A DNA stretch of 5,405 nucleotides from Deltaproteobacteria bacterium (GTDB lineage Bacteria; Desulfobacterota; Desulfobacteria; Desulfobacterales; UBA11574). The number at the start of each line of letters is the position of its first letter. The stretch's first letter is position 1. A model generated the notes under the pieces. That model did no database searches. It was not told the origin of the DNA and saw only the letters and a program-made list of their open reading frames with translations. Positions 1 to 5,405 of this stretch are shown here, in pieces. The stretch spans positions 1 to 5,405 of the forward strand of contig JAFDBA010000175.1 of assembly GCA_019313505.1 (NCBI GenBank), read 5' to 3'. Made by a program: the position numbers and the translations under genes.

Positions 1-86
1 CTTCGATTTTGGCCGGGTTTTTAGACCAGCAAATGTTTGATGTAATCGATTTTGCACTTGAAGGAACGGCTTTGGGGGGCACATGA
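1..86 (+). CDS. 3' end of an upstream gene, possibly HdrA-like (partial)
   Basis: The frame beginning at base 3 is open from the window edge to a TGA at 84-86, giving a 27-residue tail (SILAGFLDQQMFDVIDFALE followed by GTALGGT). The other two forward frames stop early, at 22-24 and 37-39. The stop overlaps the ATG of hdrC in an ATGA junction, typical of translationally coupled genes in one operon, which is the main reason to believe this tail is coding. The fragment is too short to identify. Its position directly before hdrC, and a loose resemblance of the GF-DQQ-F-IDFAL pattern to the helical tail of HdrA-type flavoproteins, make an HdrA-like subunit the leading guess, but this is inference only. 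Confidence 0.5.
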   Translation, partial: SILAGFLDQQMFDVIDFALEGTALGGT

Positions 87-664
87 ACCGTTTAGAAAAA
101 ATAGAAAGCGAACAAGAATCTGAAACTGCACCTGCTCCGGTCATTGATTCACTGGCGCCAATTCGGGATATGGTAAGTGCTTGCATCCAGTGCGGCACCT
201 GCACCGGTTCTTGCCCCAATGCCTTTGCCATGGATCTCACTCCTCGGCAATTGTGGTACAATGTCATTAGGGGAGAAAAAGAGACAATTTTTCATTCCAA
301 GACCTTCTCCCTATGTTCCGTTTGCTATTATTGTACACTACGATGTCCCCGGGGACTTCCGCTTACCGATGCGATGAGTGCACTCAAACAGATAGCTGCA
401 AAAGAGAATCTGGCACCTTATAAAAAGAGTGTCCGATTTTACAAGAGTTTTATGGAAAGTGTACGCCGTCATGGCCGAGTCAGGGAGATGGAATTTATGA
501 CCCTCTATTTTATGGTTATGAAGAACCCTTTGTTGCCCTTTCGGTTTGCACCTCTGGGGATGAAACTCATGAGCAAAGGAAAAGTTAGTGTTGAGCTTCC
601 TTCAAAAGGCAGCGGTACGCTGGAAGCGATCTTTCGTAAAGTAGAAGAATTGGAAAACAGTTGA
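83..664 (+). CDS. hdrC: Heterodisulfide reductase subunit C-like iron-sulfur protein
   Basis: This 193-residue protein is the electron-transfer subunit of an HdrABC-type complex. It carries two full [4Fe-4S] motifs. The first is CIQCGTCTGSCP (C34, C37, C40, C44) and the second is CSVCYYCTLRCPRG (C78, C81, C84, C88). Length, motif spacing and the lack of membrane segments or a signal peptide fit a soluble cytoplasmic HdrC; the larger membrane-linked HdrD/DsrK-type fusions are excluded. In the family, HdrC passes electrons between the flavoprotein HdrA and the catalytic HdrB. The physiological disulfide or thiol substrate cannot be read from the sequence, and in organisms without methanogenic coenzymes it is often unknown. 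The ATG at 83 overlaps the previous stop (ATGA), with a G-run at 74-79 as a weak ribosome binding site, so translation is probably coupled. The first ~25 residues are Glu/Pro-rich and likely disordered. hdrB follows after 31 bp. Confidence 0.9.
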   Translation: MNRLEKIESEQESETAPAPVIDSLAPIRDMVSACIQCGTCTGSCPNAFAMDLTPRQLWYNVIRGEKETIFHSKTFSLCSVCYYCTLRCPRGLPLTDAMSALKQIAAKENLAPYKKSVRFYKSFMESVRRHGRVREMEFMTLYFMVMKNPLLPFRFAPLGMKLMSKGKVSVELPSKGSGTLEAIFRKVEELENS

Positions 665-686
665 TCAGTTCATTAAAAACGAACTT

Positions 687-690
687 GAGG
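687..690 (+). promoter_or_regulatory. Ribosome binding site of hdrB
   Basis: GAGG lies five A residues upstream of the ATG at 696-698. This is the only good Shine-Dalgarno site near the hdrB N-terminus, and the protein begun there starts MRYLYYPGCSLKG, the expected HdrB opening. It therefore fixes 696 as the ancestral start, even though this frame now ends at 771-773. The in-frame TTG at 812 and ATG at 815 lack a comparable site. Confidence 0.75.
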
Positions 691-695
691 AAAAA

Positions 696-1636
696 ATGAG
701 GTATTTATATTATCCCGGCTGTTCTTTAAAGGGAACGGCCCTTGATATTTATATTATCCCGGCTGTTCTTTAAAGGGAACGGCCCTTGAATATGATGTCT
801 CCACCCGGGCATTGATGGGAGAACTGGGAGCGGAACTGGTGGAGATCGAAGACTGGACCTGCTGTGGTGCCAGTGCCGCCGAGGCCACCAGCTATCTTCT
901 TTCCCTGTCTTTACCGGCTTGCATCCTGGCCAAGGCCGAAAAAATGGATGACACCTCACAGATCCTTGTGCCATGTTCCGCCTGTTATCTGAACCTTAAA
1001 AAGGTTGAGGAAATAAGCCGTAATAATATTGAACTTCTTAATAAAATTAATACTGTGCTTCAAGAAGAAAACCTGCATTTACAGGGCAAGATGAAGGTTC
1101 GGCATCTGCTTGACATACTGGCTCGTGATATAGGACCTGCAAAAATTTTTGCAAATTTAAAATCCCCCCTTACCGGCTTGAACATCGCTCCCTACTATGG
1201 ATGCCAGTGTCTTCGTCCGTACTCTGTTTTTGACGATCCTGAAGAGCCCCGCTCCATGGAACCGGTTATTGAAGCCGTAGGGGCAAAGATTCATCCATGG
1301 GATATGGGGGGTAGATGCTGCGGAGCATCCCACATGACCACCAAGCCTGATGTGGCCCTGGAGCTCGTGGCCGCCATATTGAAGGCAGCCAAAGGAGCGG
1401 ACGCCATCGTCACTGTATGTCCCATGTGCCAGATGAACCTGGAGGCGTACCAGAAAAAAATTTCGGGGATGTCCGGGGAGGACCTGAGCATGACAATCCT
1501 TTATCTTCCTCAGTTTTTAGGGCTGGCACTTGGTCTTTCGGAACAGGATTTGCGGATGGATCTGAATCTTTCCATTACTAAAGCTTTCCGGGACAAGTTA
1601 AATAGGACGCAGATTTCCGCAGATATACACAGATAA
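696..1636 (+). pseudogene. hdrB: Heterodisulfide reductase subunit B, frameshifted by a 44-bp tandem duplication
   Basis: HdrB is the catalytic subunit that reduces disulfides at unusual [4Fe-4S] clusters held by two CCG domains. With one repeat copy removed, the gene reads as 298 residues with both domains intact. Domain 1 has C9, C41-C42 (WTCCGA) and C79-x2-C82. Domain 2 has C155 (YYGCQC), C193-C194 (GRCCGA) and C227-x2-C230 (CPMC). As sequenced, the ATG at 696 gives only 25 codons (MRYLYYPGCSLKGTAL, then DIYIIPAVL) before TAA at 771-773. The real frame is open from 746 to 1636 but has no ATG, GTG or TTG until the TTG at 812 and ATG at 815. A product started there would lack C9, a ligand-type residue of the first domain, and has no clear ribosome binding site. 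Apart from the duplication there is no sign of decay, so the lesion is recent or an assembly error. The final residues (about RTQISADIHR) are encoded by a repeat element and look added on. It follows hdrC in the same operon. Confidence 0.85.
702..789 (+). repeat. Exact 44-bp tandem duplication inside hdrB
   Basis: Bases 702-745 and 746-789 are identical, with mismatches on both sides (701 versus 745 and 746 versus 790), so the unit is exactly 44 bp with two copies. Each copy begins TATTTATATTATCCCGGC and ends GGAACGGCCCTTGA, and encodes the YLYYPGCSLKGTAL segment around the first HdrB cysteine. Because 44 is not a multiple of three, the second copy shifts the frame. Each unit contains a small inverted repeat, AAGGG-AACGG-CCCTT (729-743 in copy 1), that could promote polymerase slippage. 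Confidence 0.97.
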
Positions 1637-1678
1637 TATTGTTATTTTGCAATTTAAGAACCTTGATAATCTGTGTCC
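1605..1678. repeat. Small repeat element with inverted ends (CRCAGAT-type)
   Basis: Three CRCAGAT units start at 1608, 1618 and 1628, exactly 10 bp apart. The outermost, GGACGCAGAT (1605-1614), is the inverted partner of ATCTGTGTCC (1669-1678), with ten pairs including one G-U in RNA. The third unit also pairs perfectly as ACACAGAT (1627-1634) with ATCTGTGT (1669-1676). The element spans the last ten codons and stop of hdrB and part of the gap before the convergent usp gene. Short CGCAGAT-rich intergenic repeats of this look are, from memory, common in environmental bacterial genomes. Its mobility and copy number cannot be judged from one window. It may also serve as a 3' stem-loop for the hdr transcript. 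Confidence 0.6.
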
Positions 1679-1705
1679 AAAAAAGGAAATTCCTATACTA
1701 TCAAG
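1662..1705. terminator. Possible weak terminator region between convergent genes
   Basis: CTTGATA (1662-1668) pairs with TATCAAG (1699-1705), enclosing a small AGGA-AAT-TCCT hairpin (1684-1694). On the minus strand that hairpin is followed by six T residues (1684-1679), the layout of an intrinsic terminator for the leftward genes. The stems are AT-rich and short, so termination would be weak. The outer stem overlaps and competes with the 1605-1678 inverted repeat. Nothing else is visible in the 96-bp gap. Confidence 0.25.
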
Positions 1706-1732
1706 TTATAATCCGGGACGTTAAATTGCTGC

Positions 1733-3040
1733 TCAACGGGATGCTGGAAGCCGGTTTATACTGATAGTTGGACATGTAGCAGAAAGGGCTACCCGGACTA
1801 CATTTGAACCGAGAAGAGCTTTTTCCGGATCAATCTCTTTGGAATGATGTGCCATAATTATCAAATCAGCATTCCTCCATCTTGCAAATTTGAGGACCTC
1901 GACATATGGCGTCCCTTCCCACGATTCAAAAAAATGCTCTGCAACTCCCTCTAATTTTGGGCCGTATTTCTCTTTCATTCTTTCTGTGGCATCTTTAATG
2001 CTTTCTTCTATATCAGCCTGATCTAATATTAGTGCATCTTCATCGTGGGCAACAGGTATGACGTGAAAGATATGTAGCTTGGCTTGGTAGTACTGGGTCA
2101 TCCGGAAGGCAAAATCGAAGGCATGACGAGCCGGCTCTGAAAAGTCCGTAGCCAGGACAATGTTGGAGAAGGTCACTTTTACCGACCTTTTTGCCTCAAA
2201 ATCCTCGTATACCTCAAAGACCTTATCAACAAGAATCTCAGGGTCAAACGGTTTGAGGAGATAGTCAAGCGCCCCTATCTTCATGGCCTCTATGGCGGTC
2301 TCTACCGTGGCATAGGCGGTCATCATGACCACGGTCAGATCAGGGTAGGGCTTATGGGCTCTTTTAAGGAGTTCCACGCCGTCCATCCCCGGCATCTTGA
2401 TGTCCGTAAGCATCAGGTGATATGGTTTGGTTGCCAGTTTATCCAGAGCCTCTTGGCCGGATGCGGCCATCTCGACAGCAAAACCTTCATCTTCAAGCCA
2501 TTCCTTGGTTGAATCGCGAACGATCAGTTCGTCGTCCACCACCAGAATCCGAAAATCTTTGCGGTCACCAACGGCCTCCATAGTCCAGACCTTAGGAACT
2601 TGCTCGGAAACAACCATTACGGGGCAGCGCGCCCTTTGACTCACTCTTTGGAGGCTGCTACCGGCCATCCCCCATTTTGTCGGCAGGTCTTCATCGATCT
2701 TTTTTTCATGGGGACCCATAATAATCAGATCAACGGATTTTTTTCTGGCAAAACGCAGGATTTCGCTATGGGGCAGTCCTGCAACAACCTCGATTAAATA
2801 ATCTTTAACTCCAAATTTCTCGATTTTTTCCTGAAAGTAATTGTTTATTTCTTCTTTTATTTCTTCTACCTTCCCGGAAGGCACAAGGTGTCTTATAGCA
2901 CCCCATCCATCTGATCCCATGCCGTAGGCGTGAAAAATATATAATTTGGCGTTGCTTTGCTTGGCCAGAGCAAAAGCCATGTCCGCAGCACGTTCACAGG
3001 CTTTTGTTGGAGATGCGGCTAAAAGAACGTTTTTAAACAT
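1733..3040 (-). CDS. Universal stress protein-receiver-universal stress protein fusion (Usp-REC-Usp)
   Basis: This 435-residue cytoplasmic signalling protein has three domains: Usp about 1-146, a CheY-like receiver about 163-280, and a second Usp about 289-428. The receiver has every key residue: acidic pair D169-D170, phospho-acceptor D213 in LTDIKMPGMDG, T241 in MMTAYA and K263 in LLKPFD. The second Usp has the canonical start VLATDFSEPA with D299, and AHHSKEIDPEKALLGSN near its end. The first Usp has S10 at the position of D299 (VLLAASPT) and a longer G109-to-G127-S128 spacing, so nucleotide binding there is doubtful. There is no DNA-binding or enzymatic output domain, so phosphorylation probably changes Usp conformation or partner binding. 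The ATG at 3040 follows an excellent AAAGGAGGA site. The kinase gene lies 144 bp upstream on the same strand and is the likely phosphate donor. The downstream neighbour hdrB is convergent. Confidence 0.93.
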   Translation of the reverse strand: MFKNVLLAASPTKACERAADMAFALAKQSNAKLYIFHAYGMGSDGWGAIRHLVPSGKVEEIKEEINNYFQEKIEKFGVKDYLIEVVAGLPHSEILRFARKKSVDLIIMGPHEKKIDEDLPTKWGMAGSSLQRVSQRARCPVMVVSEQVPKVWTMEAVGDRKDFRILVVDDELIVRDSTKEWLEDEGFAVEMAASGQEALDKLATKPYHLMLTDIKMPGMDGVELLKRAHKPYPDLTVVMMTAYATVETAIEAMKIGALDYLLKPFDPEILVDKVFEVYEDFEAKRSVKVTFSNIVLATDFSEPARHAFDFAFRMTQYYQAKLHIFHVIPVAHDEDALILDQADIEESIKDATERMKEKYGPKLEGVAEHFFESWEGTPYVEVLKFARWRNADLIIMAHHSKEIDPEKALLGSNVVRVALSATCPTISINRLPASR

Positions 3041-3043
3041 AGT

Positions 3044-3052
3044 TCCTCCTTT
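3044..3052 (-). promoter_or_regulatory. Strong ribosome binding site of the usp-rec-usp gene
   Basis: Read on the minus strand, AAAGGAGGA lies three bases before the ATG (3040-3038), with the GGAGG core about six bases away. It fixes the start codon. Its AGGAG core (3050-3046) can pair with CTCCT just upstream (3062-3058) across a 7-nt loop, so the site might be partly hidden in the mRNA. Confidence 0.8.
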
Positions 3053-3184
3053 GGTATAGGAGCTGTCCTGTTCAAAGAATGTGATAATGGTATAAATTTA
3101 AATAAAAATAACTTTTTCCCTTTGCTAAAGCAATAGACAATTTGCCTGCATCAATTCCCAGTTAAACCCGCATTTCTCAAACGC
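3053..3184 (-). other. Spacer between kinase and usp genes, possible internal promoter
   Basis: This spacer is longer than expected for tightly coupled genes. It contains a very AT-rich run (3091-3116) that could hold a promoter for the usp gene, but I see no convincing -35/-10 pair and no sigma-54 -24/-12 element. A small hairpin, TTGCT-AA-AGCAA (3122-3133), has no T-run after it on the minus strand, so it is not a good terminator. Readthrough from the kinase gene is therefore plausible. Confidence 0.35.
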
Positions 3185-5405
3185 TTAATCTTCCCCTTTC
3201 AGTGCCGGAAGGCTAATAATAAAAACAGTACCTTTCCCCAGCTCGCCCTCGACTGTAATAGTTCCTTTATGCCTGTCGATGATGCCGTAAACCACTGAAA
3301 GCCCGAGGCCAAGACCTTGCCCCTCTGTCTTGGTGGAGTAAAATGGATCAAAAATCTGGTGAAGATCTTCGTCGGCAATACCGTACCCGGTATCCGCTAC
3401 TTTTATTTCGACCATCTCCTTGTTTGGATCGAAGGAACTGATTATGGTCAGTGTGCCGCCATCGGACATGGCGTCGACGGCATTAAAGATGAGATTGATA
3501 ACGCATTGCTGGATTTGATTAAAGTCCCCCAAAACCTTCGGAATACCCGGATCCAGGTCGGTTTTAATCTGGATATTCTGAAGCATGAGTTTGTGCTGGC
3601 TGAGCAGAATGGATTTGTCCAGGAGCTCATTAATATTCATATCGTTAAGTTGCAACTCAGATTTGCGTGAGAAGGCCAGCAGATTGGAAACAATCTTGGA
3701 GCAACGGTGGGTTTCACTCTCAACAAGGGTGAGATGTCTTTGAAACTTTTCTTGGTTTTTTTGGTCCAAAGAGCCCCTCTTAATAATCTTGAGCATAAGG
3801 CGGATATAGTTCAAGATGCCTGCAAGGGGGTTGTTTAGCTCATGGACAACGCTTGCAGACAGCCTGCCCAAAGAAATCATTTTGTGCTCGTGAAGCAGCC
3901 GGGTCTGATCGTCAAACTGCTGCTCCATTCTTCTGATCTCTCTGAGATCCCTGAAGAATCCCACCATACCGATTTCTTCGTCTTCGTTAAACATAACAGT
4001 TGCCGAGAGTTGGACTGGAATTTTTTTGCCTGTCTTGCTAATTATATATGTTTCAAAGAGAAAGAGACGGTTTTTCCCACCGTATTTTTCGGAAATTAAT
4101 TCTTCCTGGATTTCTTCCGCTATTGCTTCAGTGAAAAGATCGTTAAAGAGCATTTCTCCGATCACTTTATCTTCAGAATAGCCCAGCAAGTTCTCAGCCC
4201 TCTGATTGAAGACAATAATTTTTCCATCCTTATCCGAGGCAACAATGGCATCGATTGAACTTTGAATAAGGTTGTGTTCAAACTCAAAGTGTTTTGTGAG
4301 CTCTTGTTGCAGCCGCTTGACCTCGCTCATATCCTTGAAAAAACCTACTGTGGCCACTTCCTCTTCTTCTTCATATAGTAATGTTGCGGAAAGCAGGATA
4401 GGTACAGACAGGCCATCCTTATTGAGAACCTCCACTTCATAGTTAAGCAAACGGCCGGGACCGCCGAACTCAGGTCCGTAAATCATTTTCTTAATCTTCC
4501 TGGCAACTCCTTCATAGTAAAGCTGAGTTACATGTATCTTGGAAAATGCCTCCATTTGTGTGTAGCCGAAAATATTTTCAGCGCCTTTATTGAAAATGAT
4601 AATTTCTCCATCACTATCCGACGCGATGATCCCATCAATGGAACTCTGGATCAGGTTATTTTCAAAATCATAGGCTTTCTTGAGATTGCGCGCCATCTCT
4701 TTTCTTTGAGTCTGATCCACACAAACCCCTTCATATCCTATAATATTTCCCTCTTGATCATAGCGTGTGTGAGTTGTGCGCAATACCGAAATCACTTTCC
4801 CATCCTTGCGCTTCAAATCAACTTCATAGTTAACTACGTAACCGTTTTGCTCAATCAACTCCTGGTATTTTCGGCGATCTTCAGGTTTCAGATAAATATC
4901 TCTTGCTATATCTACCTTAAAAAATTCCTCTTTGTTCTTGTATCCCAGCATATCTAAAAAAGCTTTATTGGCTTCGACATATTTACCTTCTTTGCTGCTC
5001 ATATACATGCCGACATGTAAATGCTCAAACAATTCCTTGTAATCTTCTATCGAAGCGCGCAGCATTTTTTCACGCTCTTTTATCTCCGTAATGTCTCGAT
5101 ATATGCAAAAGTGGGATATGGTTCCATCAGCGGTTTGCAAAGGTAATTCAAAAATCTCGAAAGTCTTATCGATGTGGGGAAAATGGTTCTCCCAGCGGAG
5201 TGTTTCTCCCTCAAATACTTCTTTTGCCCTGCACCAGGGACATATCTCATCACGATTAGCAATCGCCTGATAGCATTTTCCCCCTGTGCCGTCTCCAAAA
5301 GCGCTAATGCTGGACTTGTTCATAAATTTCACGGTGTAATCATCCCCGATAATATAAACACCACGCCCCATGGCATCAAAAATAGAAGCAAGTCGTTTGG
5401 TTTCT
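3185..5405 (-). CDS. Multi-PAS sensor histidine kinase (5' end outside window)
   Basis: The frame is open to the right edge of the window. Eleven codons (ETKRLASIFDA) precede the first ATG at 5371, and they look like the lead-in helix of a PAS domain, so the true start lies beyond the window. Numbering from that internal Met (728 residues), four PAS domains lie at about 1-98, 105-222, 232-350 and 360-478, followed by a short linker. The dimerisation H-box is LSASVVHELNNPLAGIL with phospho-acceptor H510. The ATPase domain has an N-box (INLIFNAVDAM, N630), G1 (VADTGYGI, D660), an F-box (IFDPFYSTK) and G2 (GQGLGLGLSVV). No membrane segment or receiver is visible, so it is probably a soluble hybrid-free kinase. 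PAS1 holds three cysteines (C33, C44 and C47, the last two as CPWC), a possible redox or metal site. PAS3 and PAS4 are close duplicates. The next gene on the same strand encodes an intact receiver inside a Usp fusion, its likely partner. Confidence 0.93.
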   Translation of the reverse strand, partial: ETKRLASIFDAMGRGVYIIGDDYTVKFMNKSSISAFGDGTGGKCYQAIANRDEICPWCRAKEVFEGETLRWENHFPHIDKTFEIFELPLQTADGTISHFCIYRDITEIKEREKMLRASIEDYKELFEHLHVGMYMSSKEGKYVEANKAFLDMLGYKNKEEFFKVDIARDIYLKPEDRRKYQELIEQNGYVVNYEVDLKRKDGKVISVLRTTHTRYDQEGNIIGYEGVCVDQTQRKEMARNLKKAYDFENNLIQSSIDGIIASDSDGEIIIFNKGAENIFGYTQMEAFSKIHVTQLYYEGVARKIKKMIYGPEFGGPGRLLNYEVEVLNKDGLSVPILLSATLLYEEEEEVATVGFFKDMSEVKRLQQELTKHFEFEHNLIQSSIDAIVASDKDGKIIVFNQRAENLLGYSEDKVIGEMLFNDLFTEAIAEEIQEELISEKYGGKNRLFLFETYIISKTGKKIPVQLSATVMFNEDEEIGMVGFFRDLREIRRMEQQFDDQTRLLHEHKMISLGRLSASVVHELNNPLAGILNYIRLMLKIIKRGSLDQKNQEKFQRHLTLVESETHRCSKIVSNLLAFSRKSELQLNDMNINELLDKSILLSQHKLMLQNIQIKTDLDPGIPKVLGDFNQIQQCVINLIFNAVDAMSDGGTLTIISSFDPNKEMVEIKVADTGYGIADEDLHQIFDPFYSTKTEGQGLGLGLSVVYGIIDRHKGTITVEGELGKGTVFIISLPALKGED

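Noticed and set aside
746..773. Programmed -1 ribosomal frameshift rescuing hdrB
   Set aside because: The shift would have to occur between the stop at 743-745 of the target frame and the TAA at 771-773. No X-XXY-YYZ slippery heptamer in the right phase is present there, and the exact duplication explains the frame change fully.
726..974. Minus-strand 82-codon open frame across the hdrB N-terminus
   Set aside because: It is antisense to a conserved coding region, has no good ribosome binding site, and its protein shows no recognisable domain.
1605..1640. Regularly spaced CRCAGAT units as a possible CRISPR array
   Set aside because: The units are only about 7 bp with 3-bp gaps and there is no spacer-length sequence, so this is a short repeat element and not a CRISPR.
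3141..3166. Sigma-54-like TGGGAATTGATGCA on the minus strand upstream of the usp gene
   Set aside because: The GG and GC are about two bases too close for a -24/-12 promoter, and the TGGCAC-TTGC consensus is poorly matched.
4532..4957. Plus-strand 141-codon open frame inside the kinase gene
   Set aside because: It lies antisense to PAS2 and PAS3, whose protein motifs are clear. The hydrophobic, Phe/Ile-rich product is what the complement of a charged coding sequence usually gives.
5369..5371. ATG at 5371 as the true start of the kinase
   Set aside because: The frame stays open to the window edge, and the preceding eleven codons read as the start of the PAS1 helix, so the gene is 5'-partial.

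Overview
The window holds two convergent gene blocks of moderate GC content and typical bacterial architecture. The rightward block encodes heterodisulfide-reductase-type subunits. The leftward block encodes a multi-PAS sensor kinase followed by a universal-stress-protein/receiver fusion. HdrC/HdrB proteins next to Usp-receiver fusions and PAS kinases are typical of anaerobes, and I would guess a sulfate-reducing or related Desulfobacterota (former deltaproteobacterium). This is inferred from gene content; no rRNA or taxonomic marker is present.

Rightward block (1-1636). The last 27 codons of an unidentified upstream gene overlap the start of hdrC by 4 bp (ATGA). hdrC (83-664) encodes a 193-residue protein with two complete four-cysteine [4Fe-4S] motifs. 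After 31 bp comes hdrB, which has a good ribosome binding site and an ATG at 696. The hdrB N-terminus is broken by an exact 44-bp tandem duplication (702-745 and 746-789). The ATG frame stops at 771-773, while the rest of the gene is open from 746 to 1636 but has no usual start codon before a TTG at 812. Removing one copy restores a perfect 298-residue HdrB with both CCG domains. The last codons of hdrB lie in a small repeat/inverted-repeat element (1605-1678) that continues into the gap between the convergent genes.

Leftward block (5405-1733, minus strand). A cytoplasmic-looking histidine kinase, whose 5' end lies outside the window, carries four PAS domains, an H-box and a complete ATPase domain. 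It is followed after 144 bp by a 435-residue Usp-REC-Usp fusion with an intact receiver and no DNA-binding domain. Kinase and receiver are probably a two-component pair whose output is a Usp module rather than transcription.

Functional picture. The Hdr subunits would move electrons in the cytoplasm through iron-sulfur clusters, probably in a complex with an HdrA-like partner. The neighbouring signalling pair, whose first PAS domain carries three clustered cysteines, could sense redox or energy state. A direct link between the two blocks is inferred only from adjacency. The strongest anomaly is the 44-bp duplication, which is either a real, potentially reversible off-switch of hdrB or an assembly error.
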